A DNA stretch of 7,466 bases from Flavobacteriales bacterium (GTDB taxonomy: Bacteria > Bacteroidota > Bacteroidia > Flavobacteriales_D > Crocinitomicaceae), in the NCBI GenBank assembly GCA_947461185.1, contig CANHJY010000090.1, positions 1-7,466 of the forward strand. Direction: 5' to 3'. The translations under genes were made by a program, and so were the position numbers. Positions 1 to 6,978 of this stretch are shown here, in pieces. The stretch's first letter is position 1. Each line of letters begins with the position of its first letter. Under the pieces are notes generated by a model that saw only the letters and a program-made list of their open reading frames with translations, was not told the DNA's origin and searched no databases.

Positions 1-27
1 ATCGGTCTTCTTGGAGCAGCGAAGTAA
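1..27 (+). CDS. atpE: ATP synthase F0 subunit c, C-terminal end (partial)
   Basis: Only the last eight codons are present, reading IGLLGAAK followed by TAA at 25-27; the start lies left of the window. The identification rests mainly on position: in Bacteroidota the order is atpB-atpE-atpF-atpH-atpA-atpG, and this frame ends 71 bases before atpF. A short, small-residue, hydrophobic tail is compatible with the second transmembrane helix end of subunit c, which forms the proton-carrying ring in the membrane. Eight residues are too few to prove homology, so the call is an inference from context. Confidence 0.7.
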   Translation: MGLLGAAK

Positions 28-35
28 TTAAATTT

Positions 36-70
36 AATAAGTATGGTAACGGTTGGTTGCCATACTTATT
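36..70 (+). promoter_or_regulatory. Strong mRNA hairpin between atpE and atpF
   Basis: Bases 36-50 pair with 56-70 to give a 15-bp stem, with one G-U wobble (T47-G59) and a five-base loop at 51-55. It fills about half of the atpE-atpF gap. The bases that follow (TGTGTTTAAAA) are T-rich but not a clean T-tract, so it is a poor full terminator. It could act as a partial terminator, or as a 3' end that protects atpE mRNA after processing. Either would raise subunit c over subunit b, as the complex needs (a ring of roughly 8-15 c per two b). The structure is seen directly; the role is inferred. Confidence 0.65.
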
Positions 71-98
71 TGTGTTTAAAATTTATAATTAAAAGAAT

Positions 99-593
99 AT
101 GGATTTAATAGTTCCTGATTACGGTTTATTATTTTGGACAGCCATTGTTTTTGTTGGGTTGTTATTTATCCTAACTAAATTCATTTGGAAGCCAATTTTA
201 AATGCAGTGAATGAGCGTGAGAAAAATATTTCTGACGCATTAGCTTTAGCTGAAAAAACAAAAGCTGAAATGACTGCACTTCAAAGTCAAAATGAAAATT
301 TATTGAAAGAAGCAAAAATTGAGCGTGATGCAATTGTTAAAGACGCGCGAGAGACGGCGTTGAAAATGGTGGAGGATTCAAAGCATACTGCAAAGATTGA
401 AGCTGATAAAATTCTTGCTTCGGCTCGCCAAACAATTGAGACTGAAAAAGCGGCTGCAATGGCAGAGTTAAGAACTCAAGTAGCTGGTTTGTCATTGGAA
501 ATTGCTGAAAAAATTGTTCGCACAGAAATGTCATCTGATGAGAAACAAAAAGCCTTAGCAACCAAAATGGTAGGTGATATTAGCCTGAACTAA
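99..593 (+). CDS. atpF: ATP synthase F0 subunit b
   Basis: This is the membrane-anchored half of the peripheral stalk of F1Fo ATP synthase, which holds the alpha/beta hexamer still against the turning c ring. At 164 residues it has the usual length. Residues 9-28 form a single hydrophobic helix (LLFWTAIVFVGLLFILTKF), followed by the conserved W-K-P turn at 30-32. From about residue 35 to 145 it is a highly charged Ala/Glu/Lys-rich helix typical of the b-subunit coiled coil. The ATG at 99 is preceded by AAAAGAAT rather than a Shine-Dalgarno motif, as is common in Bacteroidota. The gene ends in tandem in-frame stops, TAA then TAG (591-596), and atpH starts 10 bases after the first stop, so the two are certainly co-transcribed. 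The name is secure from both sequence and position. Confidence 0.97.
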   Translation: MDLIVPDYGLLFWTAIVFVGLLFILTKFIWKPILNAVNEREKNISDALALAEKTKAEMTALQSQNENLLKEAKIERDAIVKDARETALKMVEDSKHTAKIEADKILASARQTIETEKAAAMAELRTQVAGLSLEIAEKIVRTEMSSDEKQKALATKMVGDISLN

Positions 594-603
594 TAGAATA
601 CTG

Positions 604-1137
604 ATGAAGGGAAATAAGATTGCAGTCAGATACGCTAAAGCATTACTAGATATTGCTCAAGAACAGCAAAAGTTAGATGAGGTTGCTGCTGATATGAATT
701 ACTTGAAAAAAGTGAATTCAGAAAATGTAGATTTTCAAAGCTTATTGAAGTCCCCTGTAGTTAATTCCCAAAAGAAAATTGAGATTTTTAAAGCGTTATT
801 CGGTGTTTTTAATAATGTTTCTTTAATGTTTATTGAGCTAATTACCAAGAACAGACGAGAAGGATTATTGGCTGAAATAGCCGAAGCGTTTGAACATCAA
901 TTGAATGAATTAAGGGGAATAGTTCCTGTTAAAATAATTTCTGCTAGCCAACTCGACGAGAGTTTGAGAAAAGAAATCGTAAAGAAAATTGAAGCCAACG
1001 TAAAAGGTACACCAAAAATAGTCGAAGAGGTTAATCCTGAAATTATAGGGGGCTTTATAATAAGAATAGATGACAAGCAGTTTGATGCTTCCATTTTGAG
1101 ACAATTGAATAATTTAAAACAACGTTTAACAAAATAG
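604..1137 (+). CDS. atpH: ATP synthase F1 subunit delta (OSCP family)
   Basis: Delta caps the F1 head and links it to the C-terminal end of the b subunits. The 177 residues match the family length. The N-terminal helical domain (about 1-105) begins with the typical VRYAKALLDIA stretch at residues 8-18 and includes the LITKNRREGLL region at 79-89, a conserved part of the family. The C-terminal domain carries the family signature around 141-155, VNPEIIGGFIIRI, followed by the D-A-S motif at 161-163 and a Leu-rich terminal helix. The ATG at 604 lies 10 bases after the atpF stop and the gene ends 27 bases before atpA. It has no identifiable promoter of its own. As usual for delta, it is much less conserved than alpha, but motif and position together leave little doubt. 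Confidence 0.96.
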   Translation: MKGNKIAVRYAKALLDIAQEQQKLDEVAADMNYLKKVNSENVDFQSLLKSPVVNSQKKIEIFKALFGVFNNVSLMFIELITKNRREGLLAEIAEAFEHQLNELRGIVPVKIISASQLDESLRKEIVKKIEANVKGTPKIVEEVNPEIIGGFIIRIDDKQFDASILRQLNNLKQRLTK

Positions 1138-1164
1138 TCCAATAGGACAAAAAATCACAAAAAC

Positions 1165-2742
1165 ATGGCAGATGTAAAACCAGCAGAAGTTTCTGCAATT
1201 TTAAGAGAGCAGTTGTCCGGTTTCAAATCAGAAGCTGAACTTCAAGAAGTGGGAACTGTACTTCAAGTGGGAGACGGTATTGCCCGTATCTATGGTTTAA
1301 ATGGTGTTCAGTATGGTGAACTAATTGAATTCAATGGTGGTTTGCAAGGAATTGCATTAAACCTTGAAGAAGATAATGTTGGTGCCGTACTTTTGGGTTA
1401 TTCATCTGGAGTTAAGGAAGGAGATGCTGTAAAACGTTTAGGACGAATTGCTTCTGTAAAAGTTGGTGATGGAATGGTTGGAAGAGTTGTTGATACACTA
1501 GGTCAACCTATTGATGGAAAAGGTCCAATTGCAGGAGAATTGTACGAAATGCCGATTGAAAGAAAAGCGCCAGGTGTTATCTTTAGACAACCGGTTACAG
1601 AACCTCTTCAAACAGGTATTAAAGCTGTAGATGCTATGATTCCTATCGGACGTGGACAGCGTGAGTTAATCATTGGTGACCGTCAAACAGGTAAATCCAC
1701 AGTTGCGATTGATACGATAATTAACCAAAGAGAGTTCTACGATAGAGGGGAGCCTGTATTTTGTATTTATGTTGCTATCGGACAGAAAGGTTCAACAGTG
1801 GCGGGTATCTATAAGAAGTTAGAAGATGCGGGTGCTATGGCATACACTGTTATTGTAGCAGCTAATGCTTCTGACCCTGCAACCATGCAGTTTTTTGCGC
1901 CTATGACAGGTGCATCAATTGGCGAGTTTTTCCGAGATTCAGGAAGACCGGCATTGATTGTTTATGATGATTTGTCTAAACAAGCTGTGGCATACCGAGA
2001 AGTATCTTTATTGTTACGTCGTCCTCCAGGTCGTGAGGCATATCCTGGTGATGTATTCTACTTACACTCCAGATTATTAGAAAGAGCTGCAAAAATTATT
2101 GGTGACGATAAAATTGCTTCTCAAATGAACGATTTACCAGAGTCGTTGAAAGGAATCGTGAAGGGTGGAGGATCTTTAACGGCCTTGCCAATTATCGAAA
2201 CCCAAGCGGGTGACGTGTCTGCTTATATTCCGACAAACGTTATTTCAATTACAGACGGTCAGATTTTCTTGGAAGGGGACTTGTTTAACGCTGGTATTCG
2301 TCCTGCGATCAACGTAGGTATTTCCGTTTCACGTGTAGGTGGTAACGCGCAAATCAAATCAATGAAGAAGGTTGCGGGTACTTTGAAGTTAGATCAGGCG
2401 CAGTACCGTGAACTAGAAGCATTTGCTAAGTTCGGTTCTGACCTAGATGCGGCAACAAAATCAGTACTTGATAAAGGTGCAAGAAACGTTGAAATCTTGA
2501 AGCAACGTGAAGGTGACCCATATCCTGTTGAAAAGCAGATCGCTATTATCTATGTTGGTACTAAAGGATTAATGCAACCAGTACCTGTATCGAAAGTAAA
2601 GGAATTTGAAAAAGAATTCTTGAACTATATGGAGGCTAAGCATGCTGATGTTTTGATTGCACTTAAATCAGGTAAGTATTCGGATGAACTTACGGATGTA
2701 TTGACTAAAGTTGCTAAAGAAATTGCTGAGAAATATAAATAA
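1165..2742 (+). CDS. atpA: ATP synthase F1 subunit alpha
   Basis: Alpha forms the F1 hexamer with beta and carries the non-catalytic nucleotide sites. At 525 residues it is slightly longer than E. coli AtpA (513). Visible motifs are the Walker A loop GDRQTGKST at 171-179, the conserved IGQKGSTVA at 205-213 with Gln207, Walker B ALIVYDD at 263-269, and the alpha/beta signature [10 protein letters not shown] at 380-389, followed by Arg390, the arginine finger that reaches into the beta catalytic site. The three expected regions are present: N-terminal beta barrel to about 95, nucleotide-binding domain to about 385, then the helical C-terminal domain. The stretch [18 protein letters not shown] (321-338) differs from the E. 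coli version and resembles that of other Bacteroidota. The ATG at 1165 follows an A-rich leader (ACAAAAAC) with no Shine-Dalgarno motif. It is intact, with all key residues present. Confidence 0.99.
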   Translation: MADVKPAEVSAILREQLSGFKSEAELQEVGTVLQVGDGIARIYGLNGVQYGELIEFNGGLQGIALNLEEDNVGAVLLGYSSGVKEGDAVKRLGRIASVKVGDGMVGRVVDTLGQPIDGKGPIAGELYEMPIERKAPGVIFRQPVTEPLQTGIKAVDAMIPIGRGQRELIIGDRQTGKSTVAIDTIINQREFYDRGEPVFCIYVAIGQKGSTVAGIYKKLEDAGAMAYTVIVAANASDPATMQFFAPMTGASIGEFFRDSGRPALIVYDDLSKQAVAYREVSLLLRRPPGREAYPGDVFYLHSRLLERAAKIIGDDKIASQMNDLPESLKGIVKGGGSLTALPIIETQAGDVSAYIPTNVISITDGQIFLEGDLFNAGIRPAINVGISVSRVGGNAQIKSMKKVAGTLKLDQAQYRELEAFAKFGSDLDAATKSVLDKGARNVEILKQREGDPYPVEKQIAIIYVGTKGLMQPVPVSKVKEFEKEFLNYMEAKHADVLIALKSGKYSDELTDVLTKVAKEIAEKYK

Positions 2743-2782
2743 GGTTACTTCTTGAAGTTCACTTGCTTAAATTGAATTTATT

Positions 2783-3661
2783 ATGCCAAGCTTAAAGGAA
2801 ATACGTAATCGAATTACCTCTGTAGGATCAACAATGCAGATTACATCAGCCATGAAAATGGTGTCTGCCGCAAAGTTGAAAAGAGCACAGGATGCTATTA
2901 CTCAAATGCGTCCTTATGCAGAAAAACTGCAGGAAATTTTGGGGAATTTGAGTGCTACACTCGATTTGTCCGAAAACGCATTTTCTGAAGTTAGAGAAAA
3001 TAAAAATATTTTAATTGTTGGAATCACCTCTAACAGAGGATTGTGCGGGGGTTTCAATAATAATATTATCAAAAGGGTAAGTTACCTAGTTAACGAAGAA
3101 TATAAATCTTCCAATGTTAAAGTTCTTTGCTTAGGTAAGAAGATTCGGGATGTTTATAAAAAGACACCTAATTATTTTATTAACGAAGGTTTAGCTGATG
3201 TTGAGGATATTTTCTCCAATCTTACTTTTGAGAATAACGCAGTTATTGCGAAGGAAGTCATGAGTCTTTTCATGAATAAATCCTTTGACAAAGTGGTGAT
3301 TGTTTATAATCAATTCGTTAATGCAGCAACGCAAAACGTGAGAACTGAGCAATTCTTACCTATTTTATCTAAAGAAAGTGATGGAGGTGCTGCTAACTCA
3401 GGAGATTATATTTTCGAACCTTCTAAGGAAGAAATAGTTGCAGATTTGATTCCTAAATCATTAAAGATTCAGCTGTTTAAAGGACTTCTGGATTCTAATG
3501 CTGCGGAACATGGCGCTCGAATGACAGCTATGCACAAAGCAACTGATAACGCTAAGGAACTTCAAAGAAATCTTAAGTTATCATACAATAAAGCACGTCA
3601 AGCGGCAATTACGAATGAAATTCTCGAAATTGTTGGTGGAGCTGAGGCGCTAAAATCTTAG
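2783..3661 (+). CDS. atpG: ATP synthase F1 subunit gamma
   Basis: Gamma is the central rotor shaft inside the alpha3beta3 head. The 292 residues are close to the E. coli length (287). The N-terminal helix MPSLKEIRNRITSVGSTMQITSAMKMVSAAKL is the family's most recognisable part. The middle Rossmann-like domain contains ITSNRGLCGGFNN at 81-93. The C-terminal helix ends with the family signature ITNEILEIVGGAEAL (276-290). The gap from atpA is 40 bases and holds two weak inverted repeats but no convincing terminator or promoter. This is the last gene of the operon: no atpD or atpC follows, and the next gene is convergent, with one base between the two stops. In many Bacteroidota atpD-atpC form a separate unit, which fits. 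Confidence 0.98.
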   Translation: MPSLKEIRNRITSVGSTMQITSAMKMVSAAKLKRAQDAITQMRPYAEKLQEILGNLSATLDLSENAFSEVRENKNILIVGITSNRGLCGGFNNNIIKRVSYLVNEEYKSSNVKVLCLGKKIRDVYKKTPNYFINEGLADVEDIFSNLTFENNAVIAKEVMSLFMNKSFDKVVIVYNQFVNAATQNVRTEQFLPILSKESDGGAANSGDYIFEPSKEEIVADLIPKSLKIQLFKGLLDSNAAEHGARMTAMHKATDNAKELQRNLKLSYNKARQAAITNEILEIVGGAEALKS

Positions 3662-3671
3662 ATTATCTAAG
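3657..3671. terminator. Palindrome holding both convergent stop codons; possible weak terminator
   Basis: CTTAGAT at 3657-3663 and ATCTAAG at 3665-3671 form a perfect palindrome around T3664; as RNA this would be a six-pair stem with loop TTA. It contains the atpG stop (TAG, 3659-3661) and the complement of the hydrolase stop (3663-3665). Read on the - strand the stem is followed by ATTTTAG, a short T-run inside the end of atpG, so it may weakly terminate the hydrolase transcript. On the + strand there is no T-tract after it. The AT-rich stem is weak, so terminator function is uncertain, although no other candidate is visible at this junction. Confidence 0.35.
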
Positions 3672-4427
3672 CGTAAAGTTTAATACTTCATTGATGAAAA
3701 TTTCTGGTTCTTCGGCATGAACCCAATGACCGGCATTTTCAATTGTTGTAATATCGCTGTCGGGAAATACATCTTGAATTGCTTCCAAATCCTCATCTAA
3801 AATATAATTAGAAATTTCCCCACGAATAAAAAGCGTTGGAGTCTTTACTACTTTTTCTGGAACAGCAGAAAGGATTTCCTCCATTTGTGCTTCCAATACT
3901 TTAATATTCATTCTCCAGGCCAATTGACCTTTGTCTTTCCAATATAGATTTTTTAATAGAAATTGCCTAATACCATCACTTTCAATATATTTTTCCAAGA
4001 TTTCTTCAGCTTCTTTCCGATTGGACAATAGATCTGTATCTATCGAATGAATGCCCTCAAGGATATGCTGATGATGCATAGGATAACTTTTTATCCCAAT
4101 ATCTACAACGATTAATTTTTCAAGTTTTTCGGGATATTTTTGTGCGAAATGCATCGCAACTTTCCCTCCCATGGAATGACCGAGTAAAATGCATTTATGA
4201 ATTTGAAGTGAGGATAAAAGTACAGCAACATCCTCAACCATTAAAGAGTAGGAAAAATGATCACTCCATGGGGAATGACCATGATTCCTTAGATCGATTA
4301 AAACAACTTTAAAGTAACTCGAAAGCTTTTTCGCATGGGTTTGCCAATTGTCAGAAAATCCAAAAAGACCATGCAGAATAACCAATGGAAAACCTTCTTC
4401 ACCAACAATTCTATAATGCAGTTTCAT
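3663..4427 (-). CDS. Alpha/beta-fold hydrolase, YbfF-like esterase
   Basis: A 254-residue serine hydrolase of the alpha/beta fold, probably a cytoplasmic esterase; no signal peptide is seen. The oxyanion-hole motif LHGLFG is at 18-23, the strand-turn LRNHGHS at 46-52, the nucleophile elbow GHSMGG at 83-88 with Ser85, and the catalytic His234 in NAGHWVHAEEP at 231-241. The acid could be Asp109 (VVDIG), the position I recall for E. coli YbfF, or a residue near Glu204-Asp211. RNHGHS, GHSMGGKVAMHFA and AGHWVHAEEP are typical of the YbfF group, which acts on short acyl esters in vitro; the natural substrate is unknown. The ATG at 4427 gives the standard N-terminus MKLHYRIVG. It follows the secreted-protein gene by 64 bases on the same strand and may be co-transcribed, although a long inverted repeat lies between them. 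Its end is convergent with atpG. Confidence 0.92.
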   Translation of the reverse strand: MKLHYRIVGEEGFPLVILHGLFGFSDNWQTHAKKLSSYFKVVLIDLRNHGHSPWSDHFSYSLMVEDVAVLLSSLQIHKCILLGHSMGGKVAMHFAQKYPEKLEKLIVVDIGIKSYPMHHQHILEGIHSIDTDLLSNRKEAEEILEKYIESDGIRQFLLKNLYWKDKGQLAWRMNIKVLEAQMEEILSAVPEKVVKTPTLFIRGEISNYILDEDLEAIQDVFPDSDITTIENAGHWVHAEEPEIFINEVLNFTLR

Positions 4428-4476
4428 TACTTTATCAAATTTCGGATTAAAATTAATCAGTAAATATGATAAAGTA
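4428..4476 (-). promoter_or_regulatory. Nested inverted repeat in the hydrolase leader
   Basis: TACTTTATCA (4428-4437) and TGATAAAGTA (4467-4476) are perfect 10-base inverted copies. Between them GATTAA (4445-4450) and TTAATC (4453-4458) form a second inverted pair. On the - strand the outer repeat ends directly at the ATG of the hydrolase (4427), so an RNA hairpin would cover the ribosome landing site. No T-tract follows, so an intrinsic terminator for the upstream secreted-protein gene is unlikely. It could be a translational control hairpin, a processing site or an operator. The repeat is seen directly; no role can be assigned from sequence. Confidence 0.5.
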
Positions 4477-4491
4477 GTTCTGTTTTGAAAT

Positions 4492-6810
4492 TTACTTAAT
4501 GATGGTCATTTTTTCGGAATGCATCCAATTACCTTGCTGATAATTGATTTGGTATAGACCAGCGGATAAACCTTCAAGTGAAATATTGATTAATTGTTCT
4601 TTTTTGATGTCATTCAACGCGATGTTTTGCACAATCTGACCATAAGAATTCATGATTTTAATCATAAGTTCTTCATCAGATGCGCCATGATAAGTAAAGG
4701 ACGTGTTTTCGTTGCATGGATTGGGAAAAACACCAGAGATTCTATCATTTGATGGGTTTGAATTGACTGCAATAATATGAGAATAGCTTTTTGTCCCGTC
4801 ATAATCAGTTTGCGCTAATCTGTAATAACTTATGGGAATTGTTGGTTGTTCATCTCTAAAGGAATAAAAATGAGATTCTTGAGTGGTTCCTGAACCTTCT
4901 ACTATTGCTAGTGTTTCCCATTCTTTTCCATTAATACTGACTTCCAATGTGAAGTAATCATTATTTATTTCGCTACTTGTTATCCAAGTTATGCTATTGA
5001 AACTACCTTCATTGATTCCTTCAAATGAAAGTAAAGTAATAGGTAGTAAAGTAGGCGTGCAATCTAAAGATCCTGAACCTTTAATATCAACACTGATAAC
5101 TGGTTGAGGCCCACCATTTTGAAATATATTCAAAACCATAGCATATATTTCTCCAGATTGCATAGCTATTGGAGCAACCCATCCATCACCTTCGGCACCC
5201 TCAAAAAAATCAGTCGCGCTATTTGATAGTCCAACATCACCGTTAACACTCGAATAAGAGCAGCGAATGGGTCCATTTCCTGTATTCATCGGACAAGGGA
5301 GTGAACCATTGGTCGAAGGGCCATAAATTGAAAAGTCGTAATCTTGACCATTTGGACCACTTAATGTTATTTCTAAATTTCCTGGTGTTTGGGTTTGAAA
5401 ATAATACCAAGTAGATGATATTTCTCCTGTACCGCCCCAACAACCTCCAATTTGAGGTGTAGAAAGTTCTTGAACTCCTGATGAAACATTGTTTGTTGTA
5501 GGATAATTGCCATCACCACAGATAACTTCGCTGCAACCTCCGGAGCAATTAGAACTACTACAATATGTTGAGGTATTGTTAGTGCCTGGCATTGAACTGC
5601 AGCTTATAGTTGCATTCCATCCACTACTTACACCACTTGCATTTGATAAAAAGGCAAAGGTTAAACATCCTGATGGATCAGATGAGGTAAGTATTCCCGG
5701 ATTTGAAGTTCCGTTATATGTTCCAATAATTGGAGCTGAACTGTTGCTACCATTCATAATAGTTAATAAATCTCCCGAACCTAGATTAAATGAACTAAAG
5801 TTAACTTGAGCATATTGCCCAGGACTAGAAGGGCAAACAGTGTAAAGTGCATATTGATTGGTTAAATAATCACCATTACCTCCCGGATCAGTGAAGGTTC
5901 CTCCGCATGTTAAATTAGTGTTTCCTGTTAAAATGGATCCCGGGGAAGCAGCGGTTGTTATTGCACAAATATTAAATGTTCCCTCATTATCGGCGTAATC
6001 CCAAACTCTTATAAATATAGTTTCTCCTGGAGTACCAGTATAATTAATTGTGGAAGGTGTTGTCAAACTGACGCTTGATACACAGCCTTTATGAAATAAA
6101 CTGCTACAGACTCCTGAATATAAAGCTAAAGAGGCACCATATGGTGTAATTGAGGTATTGTCATCCACTACACTTACACTCAGCGCACCGTTTGCGGGCA
6201 CAACTGCTTTATACCAAACATCATTATCACTAAAAGAACCACATCCAGGCTCAACCATTCCTGTCGAAAGCGTTGAATTTATAGTTGTACCAAGGGTATT
6301 CACACATCCCGATGTGTTTACCGGAATGGTTAAAGCCCCACAGGGTTGGTCATTAGCCGGAGGTGTTAGGCACGAAATGGTACCAGTAAAACCAGAAGAC
6401 ACCCCATTTCCATTTGAATCCAGCCTAAAACTGAGACATCCTCCAATAGCACTTTGGTAGGTTAAACTCGATGGCCCTGAACCACCCGTATTTGGAATTA
6501 GCGTGAAACCAGTGCCCGTGTTCACATAAAAAAAATCAGGTAGGTTGGCTCCGCCCGAATTAGATGAGATGGAAACACTGTTTAATGTAACACTTAAAAA
6601 TTGACCAGGTGCAGCGCAAAGTGTAAGCGTGTTATCCGTGTTGACTAGATAATTTCCTGCACCTCCATTGTCTAAAAAAGTGCTTCCACAGCTGAAGTTT
6701 GTTCCTGCGGTTAATGTTGTAGTCGAATTCAATAAGATTTGGCTGTGGCTTGTTACAGAGACTAAAATGAACAAACAATATATGCTGAAATATGGTATGA
6801 ACTTTTTCAA
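4492..6810 (-). CDS. Secreted T9SS type A sorting-domain protein with two CUB-like domains
   Basis: A 772-residue exported protein, likely delivered to the cell surface or medium by the type IX secretion system. Residues 1-24 form a signal peptide (KK, then a hydrophobic run, cleavage probably near SHS-Q). A CUB-like domain spans about 41-147 and a second about 302-404; both have Cys pairs 24 apart (41/65, 302/326) and 22 apart (125/147, 382/404), showing an internal duplication. Between them (about 151-285) is a beta-rich domain with DNDVWYKAVVP. Residues 417-584 are a Cys-rich domain starting with CSSSNCSGGCSEVIC. About 590-685 is a fibronectin-like linker, and 694-772 is the T9SS type A sorting domain (VFPNP, MNSYGQIV, GLSAGLYQI). 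No catalytic motif is visible; adhesion or binding is likely but unproven. The start is TTG at 6810: an in-frame stop lies at 6826-6828, with no ATG between. Confidence 0.88.
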   Translation of the reverse strand: MKKFIPYFSIYCLFILVSVTSHSQILLNSTTTLTAGTNFSCGSTFLDNGGAGNYLVNTDNTLTLCAAPGQFLSVTLNSVSISSNSGGANLPDFFYVNTGTGFTLIPNTGGSGPSSLTYQSAIGGCLSFRLDSNGNGVSSGFTGTISCLTPPANDQPCGALTIPVNTSGCVNTLGTTINSTLSTGMVEPGCGSFSDNDVWYKAVVPANGALSVSVVDDNTSITPYGASLALYSGVCSSLFHKGCVSSVSLTTPSTINYTGTPGETIFIRVWDYADNEGTFNICAITTAASPGSILTGNTNLTCGGTFTDPGGNGDYLTNQYALYTVCPSSPGQYAQVNFSSFNLGSGDLLTIMNGSNSSAPIIGTYNGTSNPGILTSSDPSGCLTFAFLSNASGVSSGWNATISCSSMPGTNNTSTYCSSSNCSGGCSEVICGDGNYPTTNNVSSGVQELSTPQIGGCWGGTGEISSTWYYFQTQTPGNLEITLSGPNGQDYDFSIYGPSTNGSLPCPMNTGNGPIRCSYSSVNGDVGLSNSATDFFEGAEGDGWVAPIAMQSGEIYAMVLNIFQNGGPQPVISVDIKGSGSLDCTPTLLPITLLSFEGINEGSFNSITWITSSEINNDYFTLEVSINGKEWETLAIVEGSGTTQESHFYSFRDEQPTIPISYYRLAQTDYDGTKSYSHIIAVNSNPSNDRISGVFPNPCNENTSFTYHGASDEELMIKIMNSYGQIVQNIALNDIKKEQLINISLEGLSAGLYQINYQQGNWMHSEKMTIIK

Positions 6811-6874
6811 GAGTGGTTGCGTTAATTAAAAAATAATCAAATAATCTTTATGCCTTATTTTCGACTATTCAAGA

Positions 6875-6911
6875 CAAAGATATTTTGCTTTTTTTTTATA
6901 TTCTAATGCAA
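6875..6911 (-). promoter_or_regulatory. Candidate Bacteroidota promoter for the secreted-protein gene
   Basis: On the - strand TATCTTTG (6882-6875) matches the Bacteroidota -7 consensus TAnnTTTG exactly. The nearest TTG for the -33 element is at 6911-6909, giving a 26-base spacer, longer than the usual 17-23. A run of nine A (complement of T 6889-6897) lies in the spacer. Transcription would start near 6868, leaving a leader of about 58 bases before the TTG start codon. The motif match is direct; promoter activity is inferred and the -33 part is weak. Confidence 0.45.
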
Positions 6912-6978
6912 CCTGAAGCTTTTAAGTGAACCTCACAATAAGTTAGTTGAACGAGATAAGAAATTTTCTAAACGACAA

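Noticed and set aside
337..1142. Short - strand open frames opposite atpF and atpH
   Set aside because: Antisense to conserved ATP synthase genes, with no recognisable protein features; shadows of the coding sequence.
2747..2780. Two small inverted repeats between atpA and atpG (ACTTC/GAAGT at 2747-2758 and TAAAT/ATTTA at 2768-2780)
   Set aside because: Arms of five bases with loops of two and three bases are expected by chance in AT-rich DNA and lack a T-tract; not supported as terminators.
4438..4491. Separate promoter for the hydrolase gene
   Set aside because: The best -7 look-alike (GAAATTTG, one mismatch) would start transcription at the start codon itself, and no TTG is found at a suitable distance upstream.
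5507..6460. Two 100-codon + strand open frames (5507-5809 and 6158-6460) opposite the secreted-protein gene
   Set aside because: They lie wholly antisense to a well-supported gene, show no domain, signal peptide or leader, and arise from the low stop density opposite Ser/Gly/Thr-rich coding sequence.
6883..6978. Intrinsic terminator after the HMA lipoprotein gene
   Set aside because: Only a 4-bp stem (GTGA/TCAC with loop ACC) is present and it is not followed by a T-tract in the direction of transcription; the T-run at 6889-6897 reads as A on the transcribed strand.
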